Below, in pieces: positions 1-6,859 of a stretch of 64,000 bases of DNA. The DNA comes from Bacteroidota bacterium (GTDB taxonomy: Bacteria; Bacteroidota; Bacteroidia; Flavobacteriales; Weeksellaceae): NCBI GenBank assembly GCA_023393915.1, contig JAEXBS010000058.1, forward strand, positions 81,265-145,264, written 5' to 3'. Every line of letters begins with the position of its first letter. Within the stretch, counting starts at the first letter, position 1. Below the pieces are notes generated by a model. That model saw only the letters and a program-made list of their open reading frames with translations. It was not told the DNA's origin and ran no database searches. A program made the position numbers and the translations under genes.

Positions 1-546
1 TAAGTGCTCTAAATCTTTCGAGCTGGGAGCTAAGGTCCAATTTTTTGCTGTCTTTAATGCGAGCGCCTTTTGTTCAATTTCTGGAAAGTAGTTTTCATTG
101 AGTTCTTGGTAGCTTCTCACGGCAGCAAAGAAGAACCTTTCTTTGCTAAGGTTGTAATTTTGAGAGATTTCAATCAGCGTGTTGATCAGTGCTCTCACTT
201 TTTCAGGTGCCTCTGAGATGAGTGAGATGATGTTGCTGCGATGTAGACCAAAAAGCTCTAAGGGGATTTCTTTAAAAAAGTCCGTTTGGATAATTTCTTG
301 AATAGGAGCTAGTGATTTGTCTAACTGGGTGGAGACCAAATCATCAAAAGGGCATTCCAGTACTTGTGATAATTGTAAGATCTTATCGTGCTTGGGGTAC
401 TTTTTCCCGTTTTCAATTTCATTCAGATAAGATTTAGAGACTCCGGCCCGAGTGGCCAGTTCCTGGAGTGACCAATTTTTCTTTTGCCTTTGCTGACGAA
501 GTTTAAGTCCAAAAACCGTCTTTATATAATCACTTTCGTTATTCAT
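1..546 (-). CDS. XRE-family transcriptional regulator, RamB/ScfR-like (partial, C-terminus outside window)
   Basis: The reverse strand is open for 182 codons from ATG at 546 to the left edge, so the C-terminal part is missing. Residues about 8-65 form a helix-turn-helix of the Cro/CI (XRE) type, with the typical run WSLQELATRAGVSKSYLNEI and an ENGKKYP turn. The following helical part resembles the acyl-CoA/short-chain fatty acid sensing XRE regulators (RamB, ScfR, MccR), which are usually about 450-500 residues. In Corynebacterium RamB controls aceA and aceB, and here the gene is divergent from aceB-aceA, so control of the glyoxylate shunt is the natural guess. The HTH is clear; the subfamily is inferred from a partial protein and its neighbours. 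Confidence 0.85.
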   Translation of the reverse strand, partial: MNNESDYIKTVFGLKLRQQRQKKNWSLQELATRAGVSKSYLNEIENGKKYPKHDKILQLSQVLECPFDDLVSTQLDKSLAPIQEIIQTDFFKEIPLELFGLHRSNIISLISEAPEKVRALINTLIEISQNYNLSKERFFFAAVRSYQELNENYFPEIEQKALALKTAKNWTLAPSSKDLEHL

Positions 547-599
547 CTTTGAGTTGCTTTGCCTAGGGTCTTTTTTAAAAGAGTACAGGAGCTAAAAAA

Positions 600-607
600 C
601 AAAGATA
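600..607 (-). promoter_or_regulatory. -7 promoter element of the XRE regulator gene
   Basis: On the minus strand the sequence TATCTTTG fits the Bacteroidota -7 consensus TAnnTTTG and lies 53 nt before the regulator's ATG. The inverted repeat at 619-630 covers the expected -33 region. Confidence 0.6.
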
Positions 608-618
608 AATAATAAGGA

Positions 619-630
619 GCGATTATTCGC
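619..630. promoter_or_regulatory. Candidate operator 1 (imperfect inverted repeat)
   Basis: GCGATTATTCGC has the layout GCGA-N4-TCGC and lies over the -33 region of the regulator's own promoter. It shares AGCGA-N4-TCGC with the perfect palindrome at 653-666. Autoregulation is inferred. Confidence 0.5.
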
Positions 631-652
631 ATAATAAATTTTATAAAAGATT

Positions 653-666
653 AGCGAACGTTCGCT
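653..666. promoter_or_regulatory. Candidate operator 2 (perfect 14-bp palindrome) at the aceB promoter
   Basis: AGCGAACGTTCGCT is a perfect palindrome ending 19 bp before the aceB -7 box, so it overlaps the expected -33 element. It is the likely binding site of the divergent XRE regulator. Confidence 0.6.
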
Positions 667-685
667 GTTAGTGAAAATATTTTTA

Positions 686-693
686 TAGCTTTG
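686..693 (+). promoter_or_regulatory. -7 promoter element of aceBA
   Basis: TAGCTTTG matches TAnnTTTG, 26 nt before the aceB ATG. Confidence 0.65.
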
Positions 694-719
694 CGGTGTA
701 ACCTTTAAAAATCCTTACG

Positions 720-2297
720 ATGGAAACACTAAAAGAATTTTCTGTTTTGTCCAATCAGTCTTATAGTGAAGTTCTTACTCCAGAGCTTCTAGAGTTTTTA
801 AATCTTTTGCATCTTGAGTTTAATCAAGAGCGATTGGAACTATTATCCAAACGAAAACAAAGACAGGAGAAACTGGATAGTGGAGTACTTCCCTGGTATC
901 CTACAGAGTCCGCTGAGCTAAGAGCAAAAGACTGGGTTTGTGCCCCAATCCCAAAAGAAGTGGAAGACAGGCGTGTAGAGATTACAGGACCGGTTGAGAA
1001 GAAGATGATCGTCAACGCACTAAACTCAGGTGCCAACTGCTACATGGCGGATTTTGAAGATTCCACTTCTCCAACTTGGGAAAATATAATGGAGGGGCAG
1101 ATAAACCTTTTTCAGGCTATTAGAGGAAGCTTAAGTTTTACAGCGGAAAATGGAAAGTTTTATGAAGTGAAAGAGAATCCAGCCGTTCTTATGGTGAGAC
1201 CTAGAGGTCTGCATTTAGAAGAAAAACACCTTTCTTTTTCTTCTGAGCGTGCCAGTGGTTCTTTAGTGGATTTTGGAATTTATTTCTTCCATAATGCTAA
1301 AGTGCTATTAGAAAACGGGAGTCGTCCTTATTTCTATTTACCCAAATTAGAATATTATGAGGAGGCCAGATGGTGGAACAAAGTTTTTGATTTTTCTCAG
1401 AACTATTTAGGCTTGCCGGTAGGAACTATTAAAGTAACGGTGCTCATCGAGACCCTAACGGCTTCTTTTGAACTTGATGAGATTCTTTTTGAATTAAAAG
1501 ACCACTGTATTGGTCTGAACTGTGGAAGATGGGATTATCTGTTTTCAATGATCAAAAAATTAAGAAGTTTCCCAGAATATGTAGTAGGAGATCGCTCCGA
1601 GCTTACCATGACAACCCCATTTATGAGTGCTTATAGTAAAAGAGTGATTGAGGTGTGCCACAAAAGGGGAGTGAGTGCAATGGGAGGTATGGCTGCGCAA
1701 ATTCCTGTAAAAGGTGATGAAGAGAAGAACAATGCTTCCTTTCTAAAAGTAAGAAAAGACAAAGAGAGGGAAGTTAGAATCGGCCACGATGGAACCTGGG
1801 TGGCGCATCCAGGAATGGTCGCTTTAGCGGGGGAAGTATTCGATGAGTGGATGAAATCACCTAATCAAATTGAGGCGTCAAGAACGCATCAAATGATTAC
1901 CGCTAGTGATCTGCTCGATATTCCAAATGGTGCTATTACTCAAGAAGGAATCAAAGAAAACATCAGAGTGGGGATTCTTTACATAGAATCTTGGCTAATG
2001 GGCCGAGGAGCTGCTGCCTTGTACAACCTGATGGAAGATGCAGCTACAGCAGAAATTTCTAGAACTCAACTTTGGCAATGGATTACTCATGAGGCGAAAA
2101 CTAGTGAGGGAAAACTAATAACGAAAGAATTAGTACAAGAAATGATCTTAGATGAGCTCCCTGTAATTCAGGCCTATGTTGGAAAAGAACGTTATGAAAA
2201 GGGGCGATTTCAGGAGGCGAGAGACTTGTTTGAGGAGCTGGTTTTCTCAAGTAAGCTCGAAGAGTTTTTAACCCTTAAAGCCTACGAAATACTTTAA
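720..2297 (+). CDS. aceB: Malate synthase A
   Basis: Condenses glyoxylate with acetyl-CoA to malate, the second step of the glyoxylate shunt, in the cytoplasm. At 525 residues it has the usual length of the non-octameric A-type enzyme. Expected active-site residues are visible: Arg160 in MVRPRG, Glu244 in LIETLTASFELDEI and Asp272 in NCGRWDY (the Mg ligands), and the catalytic Asp440 in NLMEDAATAEISR. It is the first gene of an aceB-aceA operon with a 46-nt gap to aceA. The promoter carries a palindrome shared in form with the promoter of the divergent XRE gene, so the pair is probably switched by carbon source (acetate or fatty acids). Confidence 0.97.
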   Translation: METLKEFSVLSNQSYSEVLTPELLEFLNLLHLEFNQERLELLSKRKQRQEKLDSGVLPWYPTESAELRAKDWVCAPIPKEVEDRRVEITGPVEKKMIVNALNSGANCYMADFEDSTSPTWENIMEGQINLFQAIRGSLSFTAENGKFYEVKENPAVLMVRPRGLHLEEKHLSFSSERASGSLVDFGIYFFHNAKVLLENGSRPYFYLPKLEYYEEARWWNKVFDFSQNYLGLPVGTIKVTVLIETLTASFELDEILFELKDHCIGLNCGRWDYLFSMIKKLRSFPEYVVGDRSELTMTTPFMSAYSKRVIEVCHKRGVSAMGGMAAQIPVKGDEEKNNASFLKVRKDKEREVRIGHDGTWVAHPGMVALAGEVFDEWMKSPNQIEASRTHQMITASDLLDIPNGAITQEGIKENIRVGILYIESWLMGRGAAALYNLMEDAATAEISRTQLWQWITHEAKTSEGKLITKELVQEMILDELPVIQAYVGKERYEKGRFQEARDLFEELVFSSKLEEFLTLKAYEIL

Positions 2298-2343
2298 TTA
2301 ACAACTTTTTAATCAACTCAATAATTACTTAAAACCCTATATT

Positions 2344-3633
2344 ATGAACTTAGAGATTAAAATTCAGAACCTAGAGAAAGAATGGTTAGAGAATCCACGT
2401 TGGAAAGGTATTACAAGACCTTACAGCGCAGAAGAAGTACTAAAACTACGTGGTAGTTACAGACTATCTTATACGATTGCTGAGCAAATGGCTGAAAAAT
2501 TATGGAGCGAACTTCATGAAAAACCTTTTGTTGCTGGACTTGGAGCTCTAACGGGTAATCAGGCAGTTCAACAGGTCGATGCAGGACTAGAAGCCATTTA
2601 CCTCTCCGGATGGCAAGTGGCAGCCGACGCTAATTTAGGTGGAGAGATGTATCCTGACCAAAGTTTGTACCCTGCCAATTCGGTTCCTTCTGTTGTAAAA
2701 AGAATTAATAACGCCCTACTTCGTGCCGATCAAACGCAATCGTGCGCAGGAGTGGAGGTAGACAAAAGAAAAGAGTATTTGGTTCCCATCGTTGCGGATG
2801 CTGAGGCTGGTTTTGGTGGAAACCTAAATGCCTATGAACTCATGAAGCAGATGATTGAGGCGGGAGCGGCCGGTGTGCATTTCGAAGATCAGCTTTCGTC
2901 GGCTAAAAAATGTGGACACTTAGGAGGAAAAGTACTTGTACCCTCTCAAGAAGCAGTGAATAAGTTAGTTGCTGCTCGCTTGGCCGCTGATGTTTGTGGC
3001 GTACCGACCCTGCTTGTCGCTAGAACAGATGCCGATGCAGCGGATTTACTTACTTCGGATATTGACCCTCGTGACCATGAATTTATCATTTCAAAAGAGC
3101 GTACTTCTGAAGGGTTTTTTAGACTAAGAAATGGGGTGGAGCAAGGAATCGCAAGAGGTCTTGCCTACGCGCCTTATGCAGATTTAATTTGGATGGAAAC
3201 TTCTAATCCAGATTTGGACTACGCAAGAAAATTTGCAGAAGGTATTCACGCAAAGTATCCAGGAAAACTTTTAGCTTACAACTGTTCTCCTTCATTTAAC
3301 TGGGCTAAAAAGCTTTCGGTAAGTGAAATGGAAAGCTTCCGAGAAGAGCTAGCGAAGATGGGATACAAATTCCAGTTTATAACCTTAGCTGGATTCCACT
3401 CTTTAAACACAGCTATGTTTGAATTGGCAAGGGCCTATAAGAACCGAGGTATGGCAGGATACAGTGAACTTCAAGAAAGGGAATTCGCTCTACAAGAAGA
3501 AGGCTTTAGAGCAGTGAAGCATCAGAGTTTTGTTGGAACCGGTTATTTTGATTTGGTTCAAACCGTAGTGACTTCTGGAACGGCCTCTACTACCGCTTTA
3601 GCGGGATCTACAGAAGAAGAGCAGTTCCATTAA
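2344..3633 (+). CDS. aceA: Isocitrate lyase
   Basis: Cleaves isocitrate to glyoxylate and succinate, the first step of the glyoxylate shunt. The 429-residue protein has the short bacterial form. The signature KKCGH with catalytic Cys190 lies in SSAKKCGHLGGKVL, and metal-binding acidic residues are seen in VADAEAGFGG (about 150-158). The gene follows aceB on the same strand and ends before a strong hairpin at 3636-3691, so aceBA is a closed two-gene unit. Nothing unusual was seen in the protein. Confidence 0.97.
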   Translation: MNLEIKIQNLEKEWLENPRWKGITRPYSAEEVLKLRGSYRLSYTIAEQMAEKLWSELHEKPFVAGLGALTGNQAVQQVDAGLEAIYLSGWQVAADANLGGEMYPDQSLYPANSVPSVVKRINNALLRADQTQSCAGVEVDKRKEYLVPIVADAEAGFGGNLNAYELMKQMIEAGAAGVHFEDQLSSAKKCGHLGGKVLVPSQEAVNKLVAARLAADVCGVPTLLVARTDADAADLLTSDIDPRDHEFIISKERTSEGFFRLRNGVEQGIARGLAYAPYADLIWMETSNPDLDYARKFAEGIHAKYPGKLLAYNCSPSFNWAKKLSVSEMESFREELAKMGYKFQFITLAGFHSLNTAMFELARAYKNRGMAGYSELQEREFALQEEGFRAVKHQSFVGTGYFDLVQTVVTSGTASTTALAGSTEEEQFH

Positions 3634-3635
3634 TT

Positions 3636-3700
3636 GCTCAAGAATAAATTTTCTAGCGCCTGAGTCCTATGATGGATTCAGGCGCTTGAGCTTTTATATT
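3636..3700 (+). terminator. Terminator of aceBA
   Basis: An outer pair GCTCAAG/CTTGAGC (3636-3642, 3685-3691) encloses a stem AGCGCCTGAGTCC / GGATTCAGGCGCT (3655-3667, 3674-3686, one G-T pair); TTTTATATT follows. The two stems share two bases and so may alternate. Confidence 0.65.
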
Positions 3701-3765
3701 ATTGCATTAAGTGAAAAAGGCGTAGAGGCAAATTAATTGAAAATTAAATTCCACTCAACTTTCCT

Positions 3766-3773
3766 TATCTTTG
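3766..3773 (+). promoter_or_regulatory. -7 promoter element of queD, placed for a leaderless mRNA
   Basis: TATCTTTG matches TAnnTTTG exactly and ends only 4 nt before the queD ATG. In Bacteroidota transcription begins a few nt after this element, which would put the mRNA start at or next to the A of the ATG. Confidence 0.6.
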
Positions 3774-3777
3774 CCCT

Positions 3778-4224
3778 ATGATTCGGATAACCAAGATCTT
3801 TACATTTGAGACGGCTCACGTGCTCTACAATTACGACGGTAAGTGTAAAAATATGCACGGACATTCTTATAAACTGTTTGTTACAGTAAAAGGAAACGTT
3901 ATTGAAGATTTAGACCACCCAAAGAACGGTATGGTCGTAGATTTTTCTGAAATTAAATCCATTGTAAATACTCAGATCATTGAGCCTTGGGACCATGGAG
4001 TACTAGTCAATGCGCTTTCTCCCCATAAAGAACTAGGAAAAGAATTAGAATCTAGGGGGCACAAAGTAATCTATTGCGATTACCAGCCTACTTGTGAGAA
4101 CATGCTTCAAGATATTGCTAAAAAAATCAAAAAGGAGCTGCCTAGTGGAGTAGAGCTTGCTTACCTTAAGCTGCATGAAACGGAGAACTCCTACGGAGAA
4201 TGGCTAAGTGAGGAGAATCCATAA
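3778..4224 (+). CDS. queD: 6-carboxytetrahydropterin synthase (QueD / PTPS family)
   Basis: Converts dihydroneopterin triphosphate to 6-carboxy-5,6,7,8-tetrahydropterin in queuosine synthesis; the family also includes 6-pyruvoyl-tetrahydropterin synthases. Zinc-binding His14, His27 and His29 and the catalytic Cys23 are visible in FETAH and CKNMHGHSY. At 148 residues it is slightly longer than the shortest QueD proteins, with a middle insert. It starts an operon with lpxH (12-nt gap) and the LuxE-like gene (9-nt gap). No other queuosine gene is in the window, so the pathway assignment rests on family alone. Confidence 0.88.
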   Translation: MIRITKIFTFETAHVLYNYDGKCKNMHGHSYKLFVTVKGNVIEDLDHPKNGMVVDFSEIKSIVNTQIIEPWDHGVLVNALSPHKELGKELESRGHKVIYCDYQPTCENMLQDIAKKIKKELPSGVELAYLKLHETENSYGEWLSEENP

Positions 4225-4236
4225 ACTTTTTCAGGT

Positions 4237-5004
4237 ATGAAAAACATTGTTTTACAACCCGGTAAAAAAGTATTCTTCGCTTCTGATCAGCATTTTGGAG
4301 CGCCTTCAATTGAGGAAAGTAAAGTAAGAGAAGCCCGATTTATTCGGTGGTTGGATAGTATCCGTGATGAGGTGCAAGTCCTTTTTCTTATGGGAGACCT
4401 TTTTGATTTTTGGCACGAATGGAAATACGTCGTACCGAAAGGATTCGTTAGGGTTTTGGGAAAATTAGCTGATCTAAGTGATAATGGAGTTGAGATTCAT
4501 TTTTTCATTGGAAACCACGATCTATGGATGAAAGATTATTTCGAAAAAGAAATCGGAGCAAAGGTTTATTTTGAAAAACAGGAGTTTTCTATTGAGGGCA
4601 AGACTTTTCTTCTCGCTCATGGCGATGGTTTAGGCCCTGGAGATAAAGGCTACAAAAGAATGAAAAAGCTTTTTACTAATCCTCTAGCGCAGTGGGCCTT
4701 TAAATGGCTTCATCCGGATTTGGCCATGCGTATTGCGCTCTACCTTTCGCAGAAGAATAAAATGATCTCAGGAGAAGAAGACAAGGCCTTTTTAGGAGAA
4801 GACAAAGAATTTTTAATCCTTTATTCTCGAAAAAAATTAGAAACAAGGCATTACGATTACTTTATCTACGGACACCGTCATCTTCCTCTAGTGCTCTCAC
4901 TAAATGAAGCAGGAAGTATGTACGTAAATTTAGGAGATTGGATTTCGTATTTCACTTATGGAGAATTTCGTGAGCGCTTTGAACTAAAAACTTTTAGTGA
5001 GTAA
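4237..5004 (+). CDS. lpxH: UDP-2,3-diacylglucosamine diphosphatase
   Basis: Hydrolyses UDP-2,3-diacylglucosamine to lipid X and UMP in lipid A synthesis, at the inner membrane. The calcineurin-like phosphoesterase motifs appear in order: SDQHFGAP (about 16-23), GDLFDFW (about 53-59), GNHD (about 92-95), AHGDGLGPGDKGY (about 128-140) and GHRHLPL (about 212-218). The 255-residue length suits LpxH, including the family's lid region in the middle. Second gene of the queD operon, sharing no biochemical link with queD. Confidence 0.9.
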   Translation: MKNIVLQPGKKVFFASDQHFGAPSIEESKVREARFIRWLDSIRDEVQVLFLMGDLFDFWHEWKYVVPKGFVRVLGKLADLSDNGVEIHFFIGNHDLWMKDYFEKEIGAKVYFEKQEFSIEGKTFLLAHGDGLGPGDKGYKRMKKLFTNPLAQWAFKWLHPDLAMRIALYLSQKNKMISGEEDKAFLGEDKEFLILYSRKKLETRHYDYFIYGHRHLPLVLSLNEAGSMYVNLGDWISYFTYGEFRERFELKTFSE

Positions 5005-5013
5005 AGTTGTCGG

Positions 5014-5997
5014 ATGAAAGATTTAAAGTCCATTTTTCAAATTCAGTCCGAGCAGGAGTTTCTTTTCCATGCTCTAGAAACATTTCATTATCAATACCAA
5101 AATGTGGAGGTCTACCGAAAGTTTGTCGATTATTTGGGCAAGAATCCTTCTGAAGTCACCTCTCTGGATCAAATCCCTTTTCTTCCTATTGAGCTTTTTA
5201 AAACCCATACGGTAAGGGCAGAAGGGACTTCCGATTCTTTTTATTTTGAAAGTTCAGGAACGACCCAAATGATTCGTTCAAAACATTATATAAACGACCT
5301 AGGGCTTTATGAAAAAAGTATTGAAAAAAGCTTTGAAAAATTCATTGGCCCGGCCGAGGATTATATTTTTTTAGGACTATTGCCCTCGTACCTAGAAAAG
5401 AAAAACTCTTCGCTTATTTACATGGTGGATCATTTGATGAAGCTTTCAAATAAAAAGGAGAACGGCTACTTTCTTTATGACCATGAGAGGCTCTTGGAGG
5501 TTCTAAAAGAAACGCGAAAAGACAGAGTAATTCTTTTTGGGGTTTCTTTCGCTCTACTTGATTTTATTGAAGCTCATCCCGAAATTAAAGACTTAGACCT
5601 CAGTAATCTCCTGCTTATCGAAACCGGAGGAATGAAAGGAAGGAAAGAAGAAATCACTAAAGATGAACTTCTAAAAGAGCTTTCTGAGGGATTTCCTAAG
5701 GGTAGAATTTATTCTGAGTACTCCATGACCGAACTTCTTTCTCAAGCTTATAGTGTGGAGAACAATTGGTACGAGTGTCCATGGTGGATGAAAGTAATGG
5801 TAAGAAGTTTAGAAGATCCTTTTCATTATTTGCCGGAAGCAAGGACAGGTGCAGTGAATATTATCGATTTAGCCAATCGGCATTCGTGCGCTTTTTTAGC
5901 TACTCAGGATTTAGGCAAAATGTCCCAAAATAAATTCCAAGTATTAGGGCGAATTGATCATTCTGATGTAAGGGGATGCAGTCTCTTGGTAAGCTAA
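5014..5997 (+). CDS. LuxE/PaaK-family acyl-protein synthetase-like protein
   Basis: The 327-residue protein belongs to the acyl-protein synthetase (LuxE) branch of adenylate-forming enzymes. It has the loop FYFESSGTTQ (about 76-85), corresponding to the nucleotide-binding S-S/T-G-T motif, and a motif region YSEYSMTELLSQAY (about 234-247). LuxE activates fatty acids in bioluminescence, but no luxABCD is present. In Bacteroidota, stand-alone copies have no settled role; the position after lpxH in one operon hints at acyl or envelope lipid chemistry. No signal peptide is seen, so it is probably cytoplasmic. Confidence 0.75.
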   Translation: MKDLKSIFQIQSEQEFLFHALETFHYQYQNVEVYRKFVDYLGKNPSEVTSLDQIPFLPIELFKTHTVRAEGTSDSFYFESSGTTQMIRSKHYINDLGLYEKSIEKSFEKFIGPAEDYIFLGLLPSYLEKKNSSLIYMVDHLMKLSNKKENGYFLYDHERLLEVLKETRKDRVILFGVSFALLDFIEAHPEIKDLDLSNLLLIETGGMKGRKEEITKDELLKELSEGFPKGRIYSEYSMTELLSQAYSVENNWYECPWWMKVMVRSLEDPFHYLPEARTGAVNIIDLANRHSCAFLATQDLGKMSQNKFQVLGRIDHSDVRGCSLLVS

Positions 5998-6060
5998 AAA
6001 ACATGCTTTGCATGGATTTTGTATTTTTATCAGCCCCTTAAGAGGGAAAACACTTAAAAA

Positions 6061-6786
6061 ATGATTAAAAAAAACAAACGAACTGTTTTTCTCGTAATCC
6101 TAGCTTTTGTTTTTATAGGTATAGGAGCTTTCTATTTAATTTCTCAGCCCGTGGGTGAGGGAAGTGGACTTTTTCTTTTCCTTATGCTGTTTGTAGGGCT
6201 TGTTCTAGGCGGAATAATTGCGATTCTTATGTCTCGATCTCTTACATCCTCTCCTCCAAAAGTAGTGGAAAGCTCGCATACGATTGCACAAAGTATGAGA
6301 AAGGTATTTAAGATCGTCACTGCAGAGGGGCACTTTTCTGAAATTTACAATTACGAAGAAACCCGAAAACTACTCAATTTTATTCCTACTAAGAAAAAAG
6401 CTTTAGTCATTGTAGAGGCAAAAGTTCTTGTAGGTTACGATTTTGAAAAATTCAAATGGCACTTTGATGAGCAAAATGGATCGTTAAGACTGGAAGAATT
6501 TCCGGCCCCTGAAATCTTGTCCACTGAGACCGAGCATAAGTATTACAATATTGAAGAGCAACTTTTTAATTTGTTCTCTAGAGAAGACCTTTCTCAAATT
6601 CAAAAAAATTCAAAAGCTCAGGTCATCGAGGCCGCAAGAGCTTCGCATCTTCCTGAGGCTGCAGCAGAACAGATGCAAACCCTTTTGGTAGAACTACTTT
6701 CCTCTAAAGGCGTCGTACTAGAAAACCCGAATCTCATTCTGCAGTCTAAAAATCAGCCTTTGCTCTCTTTCAAAAAGCAGTCCTAA
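6061..6786 (+). CDS. Membrane protein of unknown function
   Basis: I do not recognise this 241-residue protein. The first 12 residues are basic, followed by two close hydrophobic segments (about 9-29 and 37-58) making a hairpin in the inner membrane; the remaining 180 residues are soluble and probably cytoplasmic by the positive-inside rule. The soluble part contains a segment FKIVTAEGHFSEIYNYEE that recalls DUF4230 proteins, whose Bacteroidota members have a short membrane anchor. That family match is tentative. It lies between the LuxE-like gene and an ABC-F gene that has its own promoter, so it may be monocistronic. Confidence 0.8.
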   Translation: MIKKNKRTVFLVILAFVFIGIGAFYLISQPVGEGSGLFLFLMLFVGLVLGGIIAILMSRSLTSSPPKVVESSHTIAQSMRKVFKIVTAEGHFSEIYNYEETRKLLNFIPTKKKALVIVEAKVLVGYDFEKFKWHFDEQNGSLRLEEFPAPEILSTETEHKYYNIEEQLFNLFSREDLSQIQKNSKAQVIEAARASHLPEAAAEQMQTLLVELLSSKGVVLENPNLILQSKNQPLLSFKKQS

Positions 6787-6823
6787 GCTTAAGATCTCTA
6801 GAAAAGAATTGCGCGTATTTTCG

Positions 6824-6831
6824 TACTTTTG
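6824..6831 (+). promoter_or_regulatory. -7 promoter element of the ABC-F gene
   Basis: TACTTTTG matches TAnnTTTG and lies 28 nt before the ATG. Confidence 0.5.
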
Positions 6832-6859
6832 CACCTTTCACATTTTAAGATTATAAGCT

